A DNA stretch of 64,000 bases from Bacteroidota bacterium (GTDB taxonomy: Bacteria; Bacteroidota; Bacteroidia; Bacteroidales; Porphyromonadaceae), in NCBI GenBank assembly GCA_023396255.1, contig JAEWWU010000014.1, positions 16,419 through 80,418 of the forward strand, given 5' to 3'. Every line of letters begins with the position of its first letter. The first letter of the stretch is position 1. Under the pieces are notes generated by a model. It was not told the origin of the DNA. It made no database searches and saw nothing but the letters and a program-made list of their open reading frames with translations. Made by a program: the position numbers and the translations under genes. This document shows positions 1 through 8,120 of the stretch, piece after piece.

Positions 1-2
1 TA

Positions 3-1148
3 AGAGAATTTTTTAGGAACAACTTCGTCTGTTTGGTTCCTGTCGTATGCCTTGTGTGTTCCTTGTTTTCTTGCTCTCGAACTCAGTATAGGATAGAGGT
101 ACAGCTAGATTCCATAAATAATTACAATGGGCGTAGAGTTCTTTTGGCTTTAGACGATGGAACTCATATCGATAGCACCATTATTTCCGGTAATTCTTTC
201 GTTTTGGAGGGGAGGTATGCCGACTCTTTGTCTAAGCAGGTGGCTTATCTTTCTATGAGAGATGAGATGTCTCTCCCTTTGATCATAGAGCCAACTACTT
301 TGTATGTGAAATTTCATACACAAGAAGTTAAGGGTTCGGAACTCAATGGAGTGCTCACTCAGTTTAACAGGGAAGTACAGGCTGTAAAAAATAATGCAAT
401 TAGAGGTCTGAATGAAAGTTATATAACAACAGGATCCAATACAGAGGAAGAGGTGCAAAGGGCCGGGAATACGCTCAAACAAAGCACTCAGAAATATTCA
501 GATATTGGTAAGCAATATCTTATGCGCCATCCCAACGATCCGATCGGTATACAAGCAGTTGTGCTCCTATTGAGTACCAATAATCATTTTTCGGAGGAGG
601 AATTGTCTCAGATAAAATCTCTTATGGGAGATGTGGTTGCCAATAATAGGAGGGTTCGAAGATTGGTCCTTCATCACGAGAACTATTTACAGACTCAAAT
701 CGGTAATTTATTTACAGATTTTGAGGGTGTTACAGGAAATAATCAGCCGATTAGGTTAGGTGATTTTGTGGGTAAGGGGAAGTATACACTGATCGATTTT
801 TGGTCGAGTTGGTGTAAGCCTTGCCGTATAGATATCAATTTACTGAACAAAATAAACGAGGTATACAGGTCGCATCGCCTGCAAGTGGTTGGCGTTTTTG
901 TGTGGGATGATCCCACAAATTTTCCTTCTGTTGTTGAGTTACAAAAGATAGCTTGGCCCCAAATTTTAGATGTACAAGATGTTTCTACCGATCTCTACGG
1001 AATCAGAGGAATACCTTACAATGTGATTTTTGCACCTGACGGCACAATTGTCTCTCGGGGACTTAGAGGAGACGACCTCGTAAATAAGCTGGATTCAATT
1101 TTTAGTACCGATAAAGGACATTCCCTTCTGAGAAGGAGAAAGGTTTAA
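3..1148 (+). CDS. TlpA-like thiol-disulfide oxidoreductase lipoprotein, 5'-truncated
   Basis: This is a probable envelope lipoprotein with a C-terminal thioredoxin fold. The reading frame is open to the window edge, so the true start lies upstream; the first usable internal start is a TTG at 33, which would cut off the charged N-terminus of the signal peptide. A hydrophobic stretch ends in a lipobox-like LFSC followed by SRTQ. The N-terminal part resembles the DUF4369 domain often fused to such proteins. The redox motif WCKPC sits in the context FWSSWCKPCR near residue 260, and a cis-proline-type GIPYNVIF follows near the C-terminus. Family members reduce or isomerise disulfides in the periplasm; the substrate is unknown. 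The gene ends 28 nt before the small gene at 1177. Confidence 0.8.
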   Translation, partial: REFFRNNFVCLVPVVCLVCSLFSCSRTQYRIEVQLDSINNYNGRRVLLALDDGTHIDSTIISGNSFVLEGRYADSLSKQVAYLSMRDEMSLPLIIEPTTLYVKFHTQEVKGSELNGVLTQFNREVQAVKNNAIRGLNESYITTGSNTEEEVQRAGNTLKQSTQKYSDIGKQYLMRHPNDPIGIQAVVLLLSTNNHFSEEELSQIKSLMGDVVANNRRVRRLVLHHENYLQTQIGNLFTDFEGVTGNNQPIRLGDFVGKGKYTLIDFWSSWCKPCRIDINLLNKINEVYRSHRLQVVGVFVWDDPTNFPSVVELQKIAWPQILDVQDVSTDLYGIRGIPYNVIFAPDGTIVSRGLRGDDLVNKLDSIFSTDKGHSLLRRRKV

Positions 1149-1176
1149 TTGTTTTTTCTATATTCTGTCTGTAAAG

Positions 1177-1362
1177 ATGATTGAAAAGGAAGATTTGTTG
1201 CGTAAGCATACTATACAAATCAATTTGAACTCCATTGAATACGAGGCTTTTAACAACTATTGTAGGATTCACCACATAGACAATAGATCTAAATTTATTA
1301 GACAAGTCTTAATGAGCGAGATTGTCCGTACTTTGGCTTACGAGGGTCCTACGTTGTTTTGA
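1177..1362 (+). CDS. Small ribbon-helix-helix-like protein coupled to tadA
   Basis: A 61-residue protein that I cannot name. The pattern is a basic strand with alternating hydrophobics (KHTIQINLNS), a first helix (IEYEAFNNYCRIH), and a second helix starting after NRSKF (FIRQVLMSEIV). That is the order of a ribbon-helix-helix (CopG/Arc-type) DNA-binding fold, so it may be a small regulator, but this is inferred from pattern only. Its TGA stop overlaps the ATG of tadA by one base (TGATG at 1360-1364), so the two are probably translationally coupled. The start is the ATG at 1177, following the weak purine stretch GTAAAG. Confidence 0.65.
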   Translation: MIEKEDLLRKHTIQINLNSIEYEAFNNYCRIHHIDNRSKFIRQVLMSEIVRTLAYEGPTLF

Positions 1363-1805
1363 TGAAAGAAATAGAGGATAAACAATTTATGCAGCGAGCT
1401 TTGGAAGAAGCTCGCTATGCTTTTGAAAGGGATGAAATTCCTATCGGGGCAGTTGTTGTTTGCAATGGAAGGGTTATTGCATCCGCTCACAATCAGGTTG
1501 AACGACTAACGGATACAACGGCACACGCCGAAATGATAGCTATAACTTCTGCTTCCAATTATTTAGGTAGTAAGTTTCTGGAGGATTGTACTTTGTATGT
1601 CACGGTAGAACCGTGTCCTATGTGTATGGGAGCAATTCGATGGAGCAGGATGGGGCGGGTTGTTTTTGGTGCCTTCGATCCAAAGGGAGGATATCAAACT
1701 TTTGCTCCACAATTACCACATCCCAAAACGCAAATAGAAGGAGGAATTTGCGGTGCGGAATGTGCCGCACTGATGAAGAATTTCTTTGCTCGAAAGCGTC
1801 AGTAA
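1362..1805 (+). CDS. tadA: tRNA-specific adenosine(34) deaminase
   Basis: TadA deaminates adenosine 34 of tRNA-Arg(ACG) to inosine, allowing wobble decoding of CGN codons. The 147-residue length is normal for the family. The zinc-dependent deaminase signature is complete: HAE at residues 55-57 (zinc His and catalytic Glu) and PCPMC with zinc cysteines 85 and 88. An ATG at 1362 is preferred to the TTG directly before it because it forms the overlap with the upstream stop. The end is 82 nt before folP, which has its own promoter element. Confidence 0.95.
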   Translation: MKEIEDKQFMQRALEEARYAFERDEIPIGAVVVCNGRVIASAHNQVERLTDTTAHAEMIAITSASNYLGSKFLEDCTLYVTVEPCPMCMGAIRWSRMGRVVFGAFDPKGGYQTFAPQLPHPKTQIEGGICGAECAALMKNFFARKRQ

Positions 1806-1852
1806 TTCTTTTAGAAGAGGGATACAAGGTGCGCTATCTTCTCTACAATTGC

Positions 1853-1860
1853 TACATTTG
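1853..1860 (+). promoter_or_regulatory. -7 promoter element for folP
   Basis: TACATTTG matches the Bacteroidetes -7 consensus TAnnTTTG and lies 27 nt before the folP ATG. No clear -33 element was recognised. Confidence 0.5.
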
Positions 1861-1887
1861 CCCAACATTATTTAAGCAGAACACAAA

Positions 1888-2787
1888 ATGAGTCCCTTTC
1901 TGAAACCTCAAACACTACAAGCCGGATCCCGTTTATTCGATTTATCTATCCCTATTGTGATGGGGATAATGAATGTAACACCGGACTCTTTTTTTGAAGG
2001 TAGTCGGGTCCAAAACGAGGAGGCTGTTAGAGAAAGGGTGCAACAGATTGTTCAAGAGGGAGGGGCAATTGTTGATATAGGAGCTTGTTCCACACGTCCG
2101 GGTTCCATTCAGATAAACACTCAAGAAGAGATAAAAAGACTTCGGAGACCCCTTGAAATCTTATCAAAGGAGTTTCCTGAATTGGCTATATCGGTGGATA
2201 CCTATCGTGCAGATGTTGCTCGGATGTGTGCGGAGGAATATGGAGTTCAGTTTATAAATGATATATCGGGAGGATTGGAAGATCCCAGAATGTTTTCTAC
2301 CGTATCTGAACTTCCCGTGGCTTACATTCTGATGCACCTTAATAAGGGGATAAAAGATATGCACATCGTACCCTCTTATCCGAATGGAGTGGAGGTTGCT
2401 GTAACCGATTTTTTTGTTCAGCAAGTAGATCGTCTTCGCCAAGCTGGAGTGCAGGATATTGTTTTGGATCCAGGATATGGGTTTAGTAAGTCATTGGAAG
2501 ATCATTATCGTTTGATGGTACAGCAACGTAGAGCTTTAGATATGCTCGATCTTCCTGTTTTAGTTGGTATATCACGCAAGCGAATGGTGCAGCAAGTGGC
2601 ACAATGTACAGCGACCGAGGCAATGAATGGAACCTCTGTTCTACATTCTTTTTTTCTGTTTAACGGAATGGCACATATTATAAGAACTCACGATGTTCGT
2701 GCTGCAGTTGAGGCCGTACGCCTATCGCAAAAGATATTGGAAACCATAAAATCAATTCCTCAACAGTCTGTAATACAACGATTCTAA
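1888..2787 (+). CDS. folP: Dihydropteroate synthase
   Basis: FolP joins 6-hydroxymethyl-dihydropterin pyrophosphate to p-aminobenzoate to give dihydropteroate in folate synthesis, and is the sulfonamide target. The 299-residue protein has the family signatures: MGIMNVTPDSF near residue 28, DIGACSTRPG near residue 66, a central ISVDTYR with a following FINDISGG, and DPGYGFSK near the substrate pocket. The C-terminal SRKRM loop is also present. The next gene, the diadenylate cyclase, starts 4 nt after the stop, which suggests a folP-cdaA-rpe-comEC transcription unit starting from the promoter at 1853. Confidence 0.95.
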   Translation: MSPFLKPQTLQAGSRLFDLSIPIVMGIMNVTPDSFFEGSRVQNEEAVRERVQQIVQEGGAIVDIGACSTRPGSIQINTQEEIKRLRRPLEILSKEFPELAISVDTYRADVARMCAEEYGVQFINDISGGLEDPRMFSTVSELPVAYILMHLNKGIKDMHIVPSYPNGVEVAVTDFFVQQVDRLRQAGVQDIVLDPGYGFSKSLEDHYRLMVQQRRALDMLDLPVLVGISRKRMVQQVAQCTATEAMNGTSVLHSFFLFNGMAHIIRTHDVRAAVEAVRLSQKILETIKSIPQQSVIQRF

Positions 2788-2791
2788 TGAT

Positions 2792-3586
2792 ATGGAAGCA
2801 TTAAGTTGGCTTGCTTTTTCTATAAAAGATGTATTGGACATTTTACTTGTCGCTTTTTTCCTTTACTATATTTATCAAATTCTAAAGACAAGCGGAAGTA
2901 AAGCTCTCTTTTTAGGAATAGTTACTTTTGTCATTTTATGGATTTTGGTTTCTCAAGTATTTGGGATGCGTCTTATGGGGCGTATTTTAGACAAGTTTGT
3001 CAGCTTTGGGTTTCTTGTTATTGTTATAATCTTCCAAGACGAGGTCCGTAAACTGTTGGCAACCATTGGATCGTCTCAGCGGTGGAGATTTCTGACACGT
3101 CTCATTAGTTCAGAAAAACGTAAGGCAAAGGCAGAGGGAACAAAGTACATTGCTCCTATCGTTCTCGCTTGTATGAATTTGGCAAGAAAGAAGACAGGGG
3201 CACTTATTGCCATAGAGGGTGAGATCCCTCTAACGGCTTATATGTACACGGGAGAAACATTCAAGGCAGATGTCAATGCCCGTCTTTTAGAAAACATTTT
3301 TTTTAAAAACAGTCCGCTCCACGATGGCGCTATGATTATATCCAAAGGTTCTATTTGCGCTGCCGGATGTATTTTGCCGGTTTCTTCAGGAGAGTTGTCC
3401 AATAAAGATTTGGGATTGAGGCATCGTTCGGCGTTGGGACTTTCTAAGGAAACAGATTCTTTAGTTATTATTATCAGTGAGGAAAGAGGTAAAATATCTA
3501 TAGCTCATAAGGGAAGCCTCTCTGTAGATATTGATGCAGATGAACTTCAGCGTAAATTGGAATCCTTTTGCGAGGCGATTACGTAA
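2792..3586 (+). CDS. cdaA: Diadenylate cyclase (CdaA type)
   Basis: This membrane-bound enzyme makes cyclic di-AMP from two ATP. The layout is that of CdaA/DacA: three hydrophobic N-terminal segments within about residues 1-85, a short linker, then the DAC domain. The catalytic DGA motif is at residues 178-180 and the RHR motif at 210-212 (context LGLRHRSALG), both intact. The length of 264 residues is usual. Placement directly after folP is common in Bacteroidetes, from recollection of family neighbourhoods. c-di-AMP typically controls potassium uptake and osmotic balance; trkA and trkH lie about 50 kb away in this window. Confidence 0.93.
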   Translation: MEALSWLAFSIKDVLDILLVAFFLYYIYQILKTSGSKALFLGIVTFVILWILVSQVFGMRLMGRILDKFVSFGFLVIVIIFQDEVRKLLATIGSSQRWRFLTRLISSEKRKAKAEGTKYIAPIVLACMNLARKKTGALIAIEGEIPLTAYMYTGETFKADVNARLLENIFFKNSPLHDGAMIISKGSICAAGCILPVSSGELSNKDLGLRHRSALGLSKETDSLVIIISEERGKISIAHKGSLSVDIDADELQRKLESFCEAIT

Positions 3587-3694
3587 TTCTCGTATGGATA
3601 TTTGAAGTTTCAAAAAGAGGTATTGCTCCAAATGAGTATATTGATCTTTTTTTCTTGTATTGTTAGTTTCGATTGGATAGATAATAAGAAAGTT

Positions 3695-4342
3695 ATGGCA
3701 ATAATTTCTCCTTCTCTGCTGAGCGCAGATTTTTTGCATCTACAACAGGATGTAGAGATGATTAACAATAGTGATGCCAAATGGCTACACATAGATGTAA
3801 TGGATGGTGTCTTTGTTCCCAATATATCCTTTGGTTTTCCCATTTTAGAAGCCATTGCTCCCATTTGTCGAAAACCGTTGGACGTACATCTTATGATTGT
3901 GGAGCCGGACAAATTTATAGATAGATTTGCTGCTCTTGGAATTGAATTTATGAATGTACACTATGAGGTGTGTAATCATTTACATCGAACCTTAGGGGCC
4001 ATACGTGAAAAAGGGATGCGTCCGGCCGTTACTCTTAATCCACACACACCGGTGGAGGTTTTGTACGATATCTTACCAATGGTCGATATGGTCTTGTTGA
4101 TGAGTGTTAATCCGGGCTTTGGTGGGCAAAAGTTCATAGAGCAGACGATAGATAAAACTCGTCGTCTTAAACAAATGATTGCGGAAAAAGGATACAAAAT
4201 CCTTGTGGAGATCGATGGGGGAGTAAATCTTGAAACAGGTAAGAAATTAGTGGAGGCCGGAGCGGATGCTTTGGTTGCTGGGAGCTTTGTCTTCAATAGT
4301 TCGGAGCCACTGCAAATAATAGAGCGGTTGGCTCATCTCTGA
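3695..4342 (+). CDS. rpe: Ribulose-phosphate 3-epimerase
   Basis: Rpe interconverts ribulose 5-phosphate and xylulose 5-phosphate in the pentose phosphate pathway. The TIM-barrel signatures are clear: SPSLLSADF at the N-terminus, HIDVMDGVFVPN (metal and catalytic Asp), HLMI, MSVNPGFGGQ (phosphate-binding side), and EIDGGV with the second catalytic Asp. The frame runs upstream to 3602, but the ATG at 3695 gives the family-typical length of 215 residues beginning MAIISPSLLS. comEC follows 31 nt downstream. Confidence 0.94.
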   Translation: MAIISPSLLSADFLHLQQDVEMINNSDAKWLHIDVMDGVFVPNISFGFPILEAIAPICRKPLDVHLMIVEPDKFIDRFAALGIEFMNVHYEVCNHLHRTLGAIREKGMRPAVTLNPHTPVEVLYDILPMVDMVLLMSVNPGFGGQKFIEQTIDKTRRLKQMIAEKGYKILVEIDGGVNLETGKKLVEAGADALVAGSFVFNSSEPLQIIERLAHL

Positions 4343-4373
4343 ATATCTTTTTTTAGTGGTCACGCATTCGCAA

Positions 4374-5927
4374 ATGGATATATTGACTTTTGCGTTATCT
4401 CGTTTGCGTCGAATTCCATCTCTTTGGGTATTGCTTCCCATTGGGGTCGGAATTTTGCTTGTGTACTATGGTTTTTGTATTTCTCCTTGGTGGTCGGTCA
4501 TTTTTGTCGGAATTGGAGCAGTGGGTTTGCTGTTCTCTTTGTTTTTGTCCCCAGCTAAGGCATTTAGATTTTCGTGGACTTTCAACTTATTCGGGGCTGT
4601 TTGTTTATTGGGTGGGGGAATTTTTTTAGGGCAACGAAGATTGGTATCTATAGAAGGTGGTGTAAAAAATTGGACGGTCTCATCCACAGTGGTGGATTTT
4701 GTCATAACCTCAAATCCAATAAGGAGAAATCAGAAAATTAGAGTTGAGGCACAAATTCTCTCCAATCCTGAAGAATGGCAGGGCAAAACAGTCTTTGTCT
4801 ATTTGGATAGTGCAGATGTAGCCTTGGAGGTGGGAGATGCTTTTAGTATAGAACACGCTCTATTGGTTCCTTCACTATCTTCTTCAAAGTCTTCGTATAC
4901 AAACTATCTTTATTCGCGATCAGTAAGCGGTATTTTGTATTGTTCTCAAGTAGGTACCTCCGATCGGATTTCTGGGAAAATATCCAAAAAGGGATTACAG
5001 AATATTTCTGTTGTGGCAACTGACATTAGAAAGCGACTTATTCAACAGCTTTACAACATCGGAGGAATTAGAGGAAGGGAGATAACACTCTTATCGGCAA
5101 TGTGTTTGGGGGATAAGACAAATTTGCAGGGTATGGAGGAGTCGTTTAGATCTATTGGGATCTCTCATTTGCTTTCAGTTAGTGGCTTTCACGTAGGAGT
5201 TATTTTCTTATTTTTCTCGTGGTTACTACAACCATTGTTCAGTCGATTTTCTTACGGACGTGTCATTTTGGCGGTATGTTTGTTTTGCTTAGTTTGGATC
5301 TTTGCATTCGTTTCGGGTTTCTCAATTCCTACTCAACGGGCAGCTTTAATGTTATCTTTAGTAATTTTTGGAAAAACTTGTCAGCAACCCATTTCCTCCA
5401 CAAATATTCTTTTTTTTACGGCTTTGGTATTGATAATTGGAAATCCATTCATTTTGTTCGATATCGGATTTCAACTAACTTTCGTGGGAGTATTGTCAAT
5501 TCTTCTTTTTATGCCCTTGTTTAGTGTATCAATGACCAATCCCATAATTCGGTTTTTGTGGACGACTATTTCTGTTTGCCTGTCCTGCCAAATCTTATTG
5601 CTTCCTCTTGCTTTATTCCACTTTGGGTCTGTATCTATTTTTTTCTTGTGGGGAAACTTTGTTTTGGGAATTTTATCAGTGGTAATTATTCCAGTCACTT
5701 TTGTCTTTTTGTTTCTCTCCTTTTTGGGTGCATACAGTTTTATTTTGGGCAAAGTGGTACATTTAGGAGCTTCTTTTTTTCTTCAATTGTTGGACTTCTT
5801 TGCCTTGCACTATGGATCTCAAGTCTTCTTCCGTCCCAATATTTGGATCTTAATGGGGTATTATTTATCCATAGGGATTGTTTATTTATTTGTCAAGAGG
5901 CATATGGAAAACCGATTTTTATATTGA
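4374..5927 (+). CDS. ComEC/Rec2-family DNA uptake channel protein
   Basis: A polytopic inner-membrane protein of the ComEC family, which conducts single-stranded DNA into the cytoplasm in naturally competent bacteria. The N-terminal third contains several membrane spans and a soluble DUF4131-like part; the competence domain starts around GISHLLSVSGFHVG, the most conserved motif of the family, and is followed by at least six membrane segments. There is no metallo-beta-lactamase domain at the C-terminus, which some homologues have. A GTG at 4356 is an alternative start six codons upstream. It is the last gene of the folP cluster; 210 nt follow before the next start. Confidence 0.88.
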   Translation: MDILTFALSRLRRIPSLWVLLPIGVGILLVYYGFCISPWWSVIFVGIGAVGLLFSLFLSPAKAFRFSWTFNLFGAVCLLGGGIFLGQRRLVSIEGGVKNWTVSSTVVDFVITSNPIRRNQKIRVEAQILSNPEEWQGKTVFVYLDSADVALEVGDAFSIEHALLVPSLSSSKSSYTNYLYSRSVSGILYCSQVGTSDRISGKISKKGLQNISVVATDIRKRLIQQLYNIGGIRGREITLLSAMCLGDKTNLQGMEESFRSIGISHLLSVSGFHVGVIFLFFSWLLQPLFSRFSYGRVILAVCLFCLVWIFAFVSGFSIPTQRAALMLSLVIFGKTCQQPISSTNILFFTALVLIIGNPFILFDIGFQLTFVGVLSILLFMPLFSVSMTNPIIRFLWTTISVCLSCQILLLPLALFHFGSVSIFFLWGNFVLGILSVVIIPVTFVFLFLSFLGAYSFILGKVVHLGASFFLQLLDFFALHYGSQVFFRPNIWILMGYYLSIGIVYLFVKRHMENRFLY

Positions 5928-6019
5928 TTGATAAAGAGTATTTTTGAAGAAATAAGATATCTTTCGCTCCTGTTCTTGGAATTTTTTGTAAGTCCTCTTT
6001 GAATAGAGAACTCTTTTTG

Positions 6020-6027
6020 TAACTTTG
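6020..6027 (+). promoter_or_regulatory. -7 promoter element for the NDP-sugar dehydratase operon
   Basis: TAACTTTG fits TAnnTTTG and is the best promoter candidate in the 5928-6138 gap. It lies 63 nt before the alternative ATG at 6091 and 111 nt before the preferred start at 6139. Confidence 0.5.
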
Positions 6028-6138
6028 CGGGGCAGTTTTATTGCGATGTTTAAGAGCCGTTTCTCTTAAGGCATATGAGATTGAGAATGAATGCTTGCTC
6101 GGGGAATTGGCTATATTGGACAAGAAAAAATAAAAACA

Positions 6139-8091
6139 ATGTTAGAGTCTGTAAGAGAAAAATTAAAGAACTTGGTTGGGCATAAGTATGTGAATAGGAG
6201 AGTCATACTTTTAATAGACACGGTACTTTCTTTGTTAGGGTCTTGCTGTGCACTGTTCTTTGGCTACTCTCTATTTTCCGTAAAGATCTCGATGGGGGTT
6301 TACATCCTTTCCTCTTTGATTGTTTCTTTGGCTTTTTTACTTCTTTGGCGAACTAGTCAAGAACTATTGCGTCACGGAACACTTTATGTAATTCGTAAGA
6401 TTTTTTTATTCTCGATCACTAAGTTTTTTGCGTTACTTCTTATAATCTCTCTTATCTATTGGATAGATACCAAAATCCTGTTCTTAATGGTTTTGGATGT
6501 GATGTTTTCTTTCATCCTTCTGTTGGGCTTTCGTGCTATTGTTGTTGAAACGATGCGTTGGGTTCTGTCCAATGGAAACAGGGTCACAAATACTCTTGTT
6601 TTTGGTTTGGATGACAATACAATAGGATTGGTACAAAAACTAAAGGGAAATGTTCTTACTCCCGCTAAAATATTGGGGATTATAACTTCCTCTGCCGAAC
6701 AAACAGGGTATCTGGGAAAGGTCCGTGTCTATAACATATCAACATCAGAACAGTTGGTTTCGCTTCTAGAAAGGTTGTCTATTAAGAGAGTTGTTTTTAA
6801 TAACTATAATACGTTTGAAGCCAACAAAAGTTTAGCTCAGGTAATAATGGGACAGTCTGTGAAGATTTTTGTGGAACAGGATCCAATGAGATTGTCTAAA
6901 ATAGATACACCTCGTCCTGTGCAAGAGATTGAGATAGAAGATCTTTTGGGGAGGGAGCAGATCTTTCTTAATATGGAGCCTATCCGTAATTACCTTAGAG
7001 AGAGGGTCGTTTTGGTGACTGGAGCAGCGGGTTCTATTGGTAGTGAAATAGTCCGCCAAATGGCTTCTCTTGGGGCAAAACATATTGTTGCTTTTGATTT
7101 GGCAGAGACACCAACTCACAATCTCTCATTGGAGTTAAAAGACAAGTACCCAAACCAATCTTTTTCTTTTATCGTTGGAGATGTACGAAGTTTGGAGCGT
7201 ATAGATTACGTAATGAAGAGATTTCGTCCACAGGTAGTTTACCATGCAGCGGCTTATAAACACGTGCCACTGATGGAGTCGAATCCGTGCGAAGCAGTCT
7301 TGGCCAATGTGGCGGGAACGTACAATGTGGCCTGTAAGTGTACAGAGTACAAGGTGGAAAAGATGGTGATGGTCTCTACAGATAAGGCAGTGGACCCCAC
7401 CAACGTTATGGGGGCAACAAAGAGAGCTTGCGAGAAAATAATTCAGAGTATGGATTATGCCATTAAAAATAAGCAGTTGAACTGTTTCCCCACGCAATTT
7501 GTTACAACCCGGTTTGGAAATGTTTTGGGCTCTAATGGTTCTGTAATTCCCCTTTTCAAGCAGCAGATACTTTCTGGTGGTCCCATAACGGTTACTGATG
7601 AGCGTATAACTCGTTACTTTATGACTATTCCGGAGGCTTGTCAGTTAGTTCTTGAAGCTGGAATGATGAGTCAAGGGGGAGAAATTTTCGTTTTTGATAT
7701 GGGTGAACCGGTAAAGATCAAGGACTTGGCTGAAAAAATGATTCGTTTATCCGGTCTTGAGCCGGGAAAAGACATAAAGATAGAGTATGTTGGTCTCCGT
7801 CCTGGGGAAAAATTGTACGAGGAATTGCTTAATGATGGGGAGTCTAATCTGCCTACAAGCCACCCTAAAATAACAGTTGCAAAGACCCGTTTTTCGGATT
7901 ACAAGGCTATGGTTGAGTTCATTCCTACTCTCCTGGAGGCAGCTTCTTTGGTTGAACTCGGTAAAACTGTTTTGTTACTGAAGCAGTTCGTTCCAGAGTA
8001 TAAGAGCAATAATTCAGCCGAGTATGAGGCTATAGATAGACAATTGGAAGAGGTTTCTAAGGAGCGAAACTTTTGTAAGGAGGGGTTGTAA
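6139..8091 (+). CDS. Membrane-bound NDP-sugar 4,6-dehydratase (CapD/FlaA1/WbpM family)
   Basis: Large membrane-anchored short-chain dehydrogenase that removes water from UDP-GlcNAc-type sugars, feeding capsule, O-antigen or glycoprotein glycan synthesis. Four hydrophobic segments span about residues 20-140, a CoA-binding-like Rossmann domain follows, then the catalytic domain with the nucleotide motif VTGAAGSIGSE near residue 290. The active site reads STDKAVDPTNVMGATKR, where Met takes the place of the usual SDR Tyr, as is normal in this large subgroup. An ATG at 6091 would add 16 residues; 6139 was chosen because it gives the family-typical short segment before the first membrane helix. The stop overlaps an ATG of the next frame (TAATG), suggesting coupling with the GH92-like gene. 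Confidence 0.9.
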   Translation: MLESVREKLKNLVGHKYVNRRVILLIDTVLSLLGSCCALFFGYSLFSVKISMGVYILSSLIVSLAFLLLWRTSQELLRHGTLYVIRKIFLFSITKFFALLLIISLIYWIDTKILFLMVLDVMFSFILLLGFRAIVVETMRWVLSNGNRVTNTLVFGLDDNTIGLVQKLKGNVLTPAKILGIITSSAEQTGYLGKVRVYNISTSEQLVSLLERLSIKRVVFNNYNTFEANKSLAQVIMGQSVKIFVEQDPMRLSKIDTPRPVQEIEIEDLLGREQIFLNMEPIRNYLRERVVLVTGAAGSIGSEIVRQMASLGAKHIVAFDLAETPTHNLSLELKDKYPNQSFSFIVGDVRSLERIDYVMKRFRPQVVYHAAAYKHVPLMESNPCEAVLANVAGTYNVACKCTEYKVEKMVMVSTDKAVDPTNVMGATKRACEKIIQSMDYAIKNKQLNCFPTQFVTTRFGNVLGSNGSVIPLFKQQILSGGPITVTDERITRYFMTIPEACQLVLEAGMMSQGGEIFVFDMGEPVKIKDLAEKMIRLSGLEPGKDIKIEYVGLRPGEKLYEELLNDGESNLPTSHPKITVAKTRFSDYKAMVEFIPTLLEAASLVELGKTVLLLKQFVPEYKSNNSAEYEAIDRQLEEVSKERNFCKEGL

Positions 8092-8120
8092 TGGTTATTT
8101 TGGGGCTTTGGGAGAAAAGG

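Noticed and set aside
3602..3694. N-terminal extension of rpe from a TTG
   Set aside because: The extension is hydrophobic and unlike any epimerase N-terminus; ATG 3695 gives the canonical length and start.
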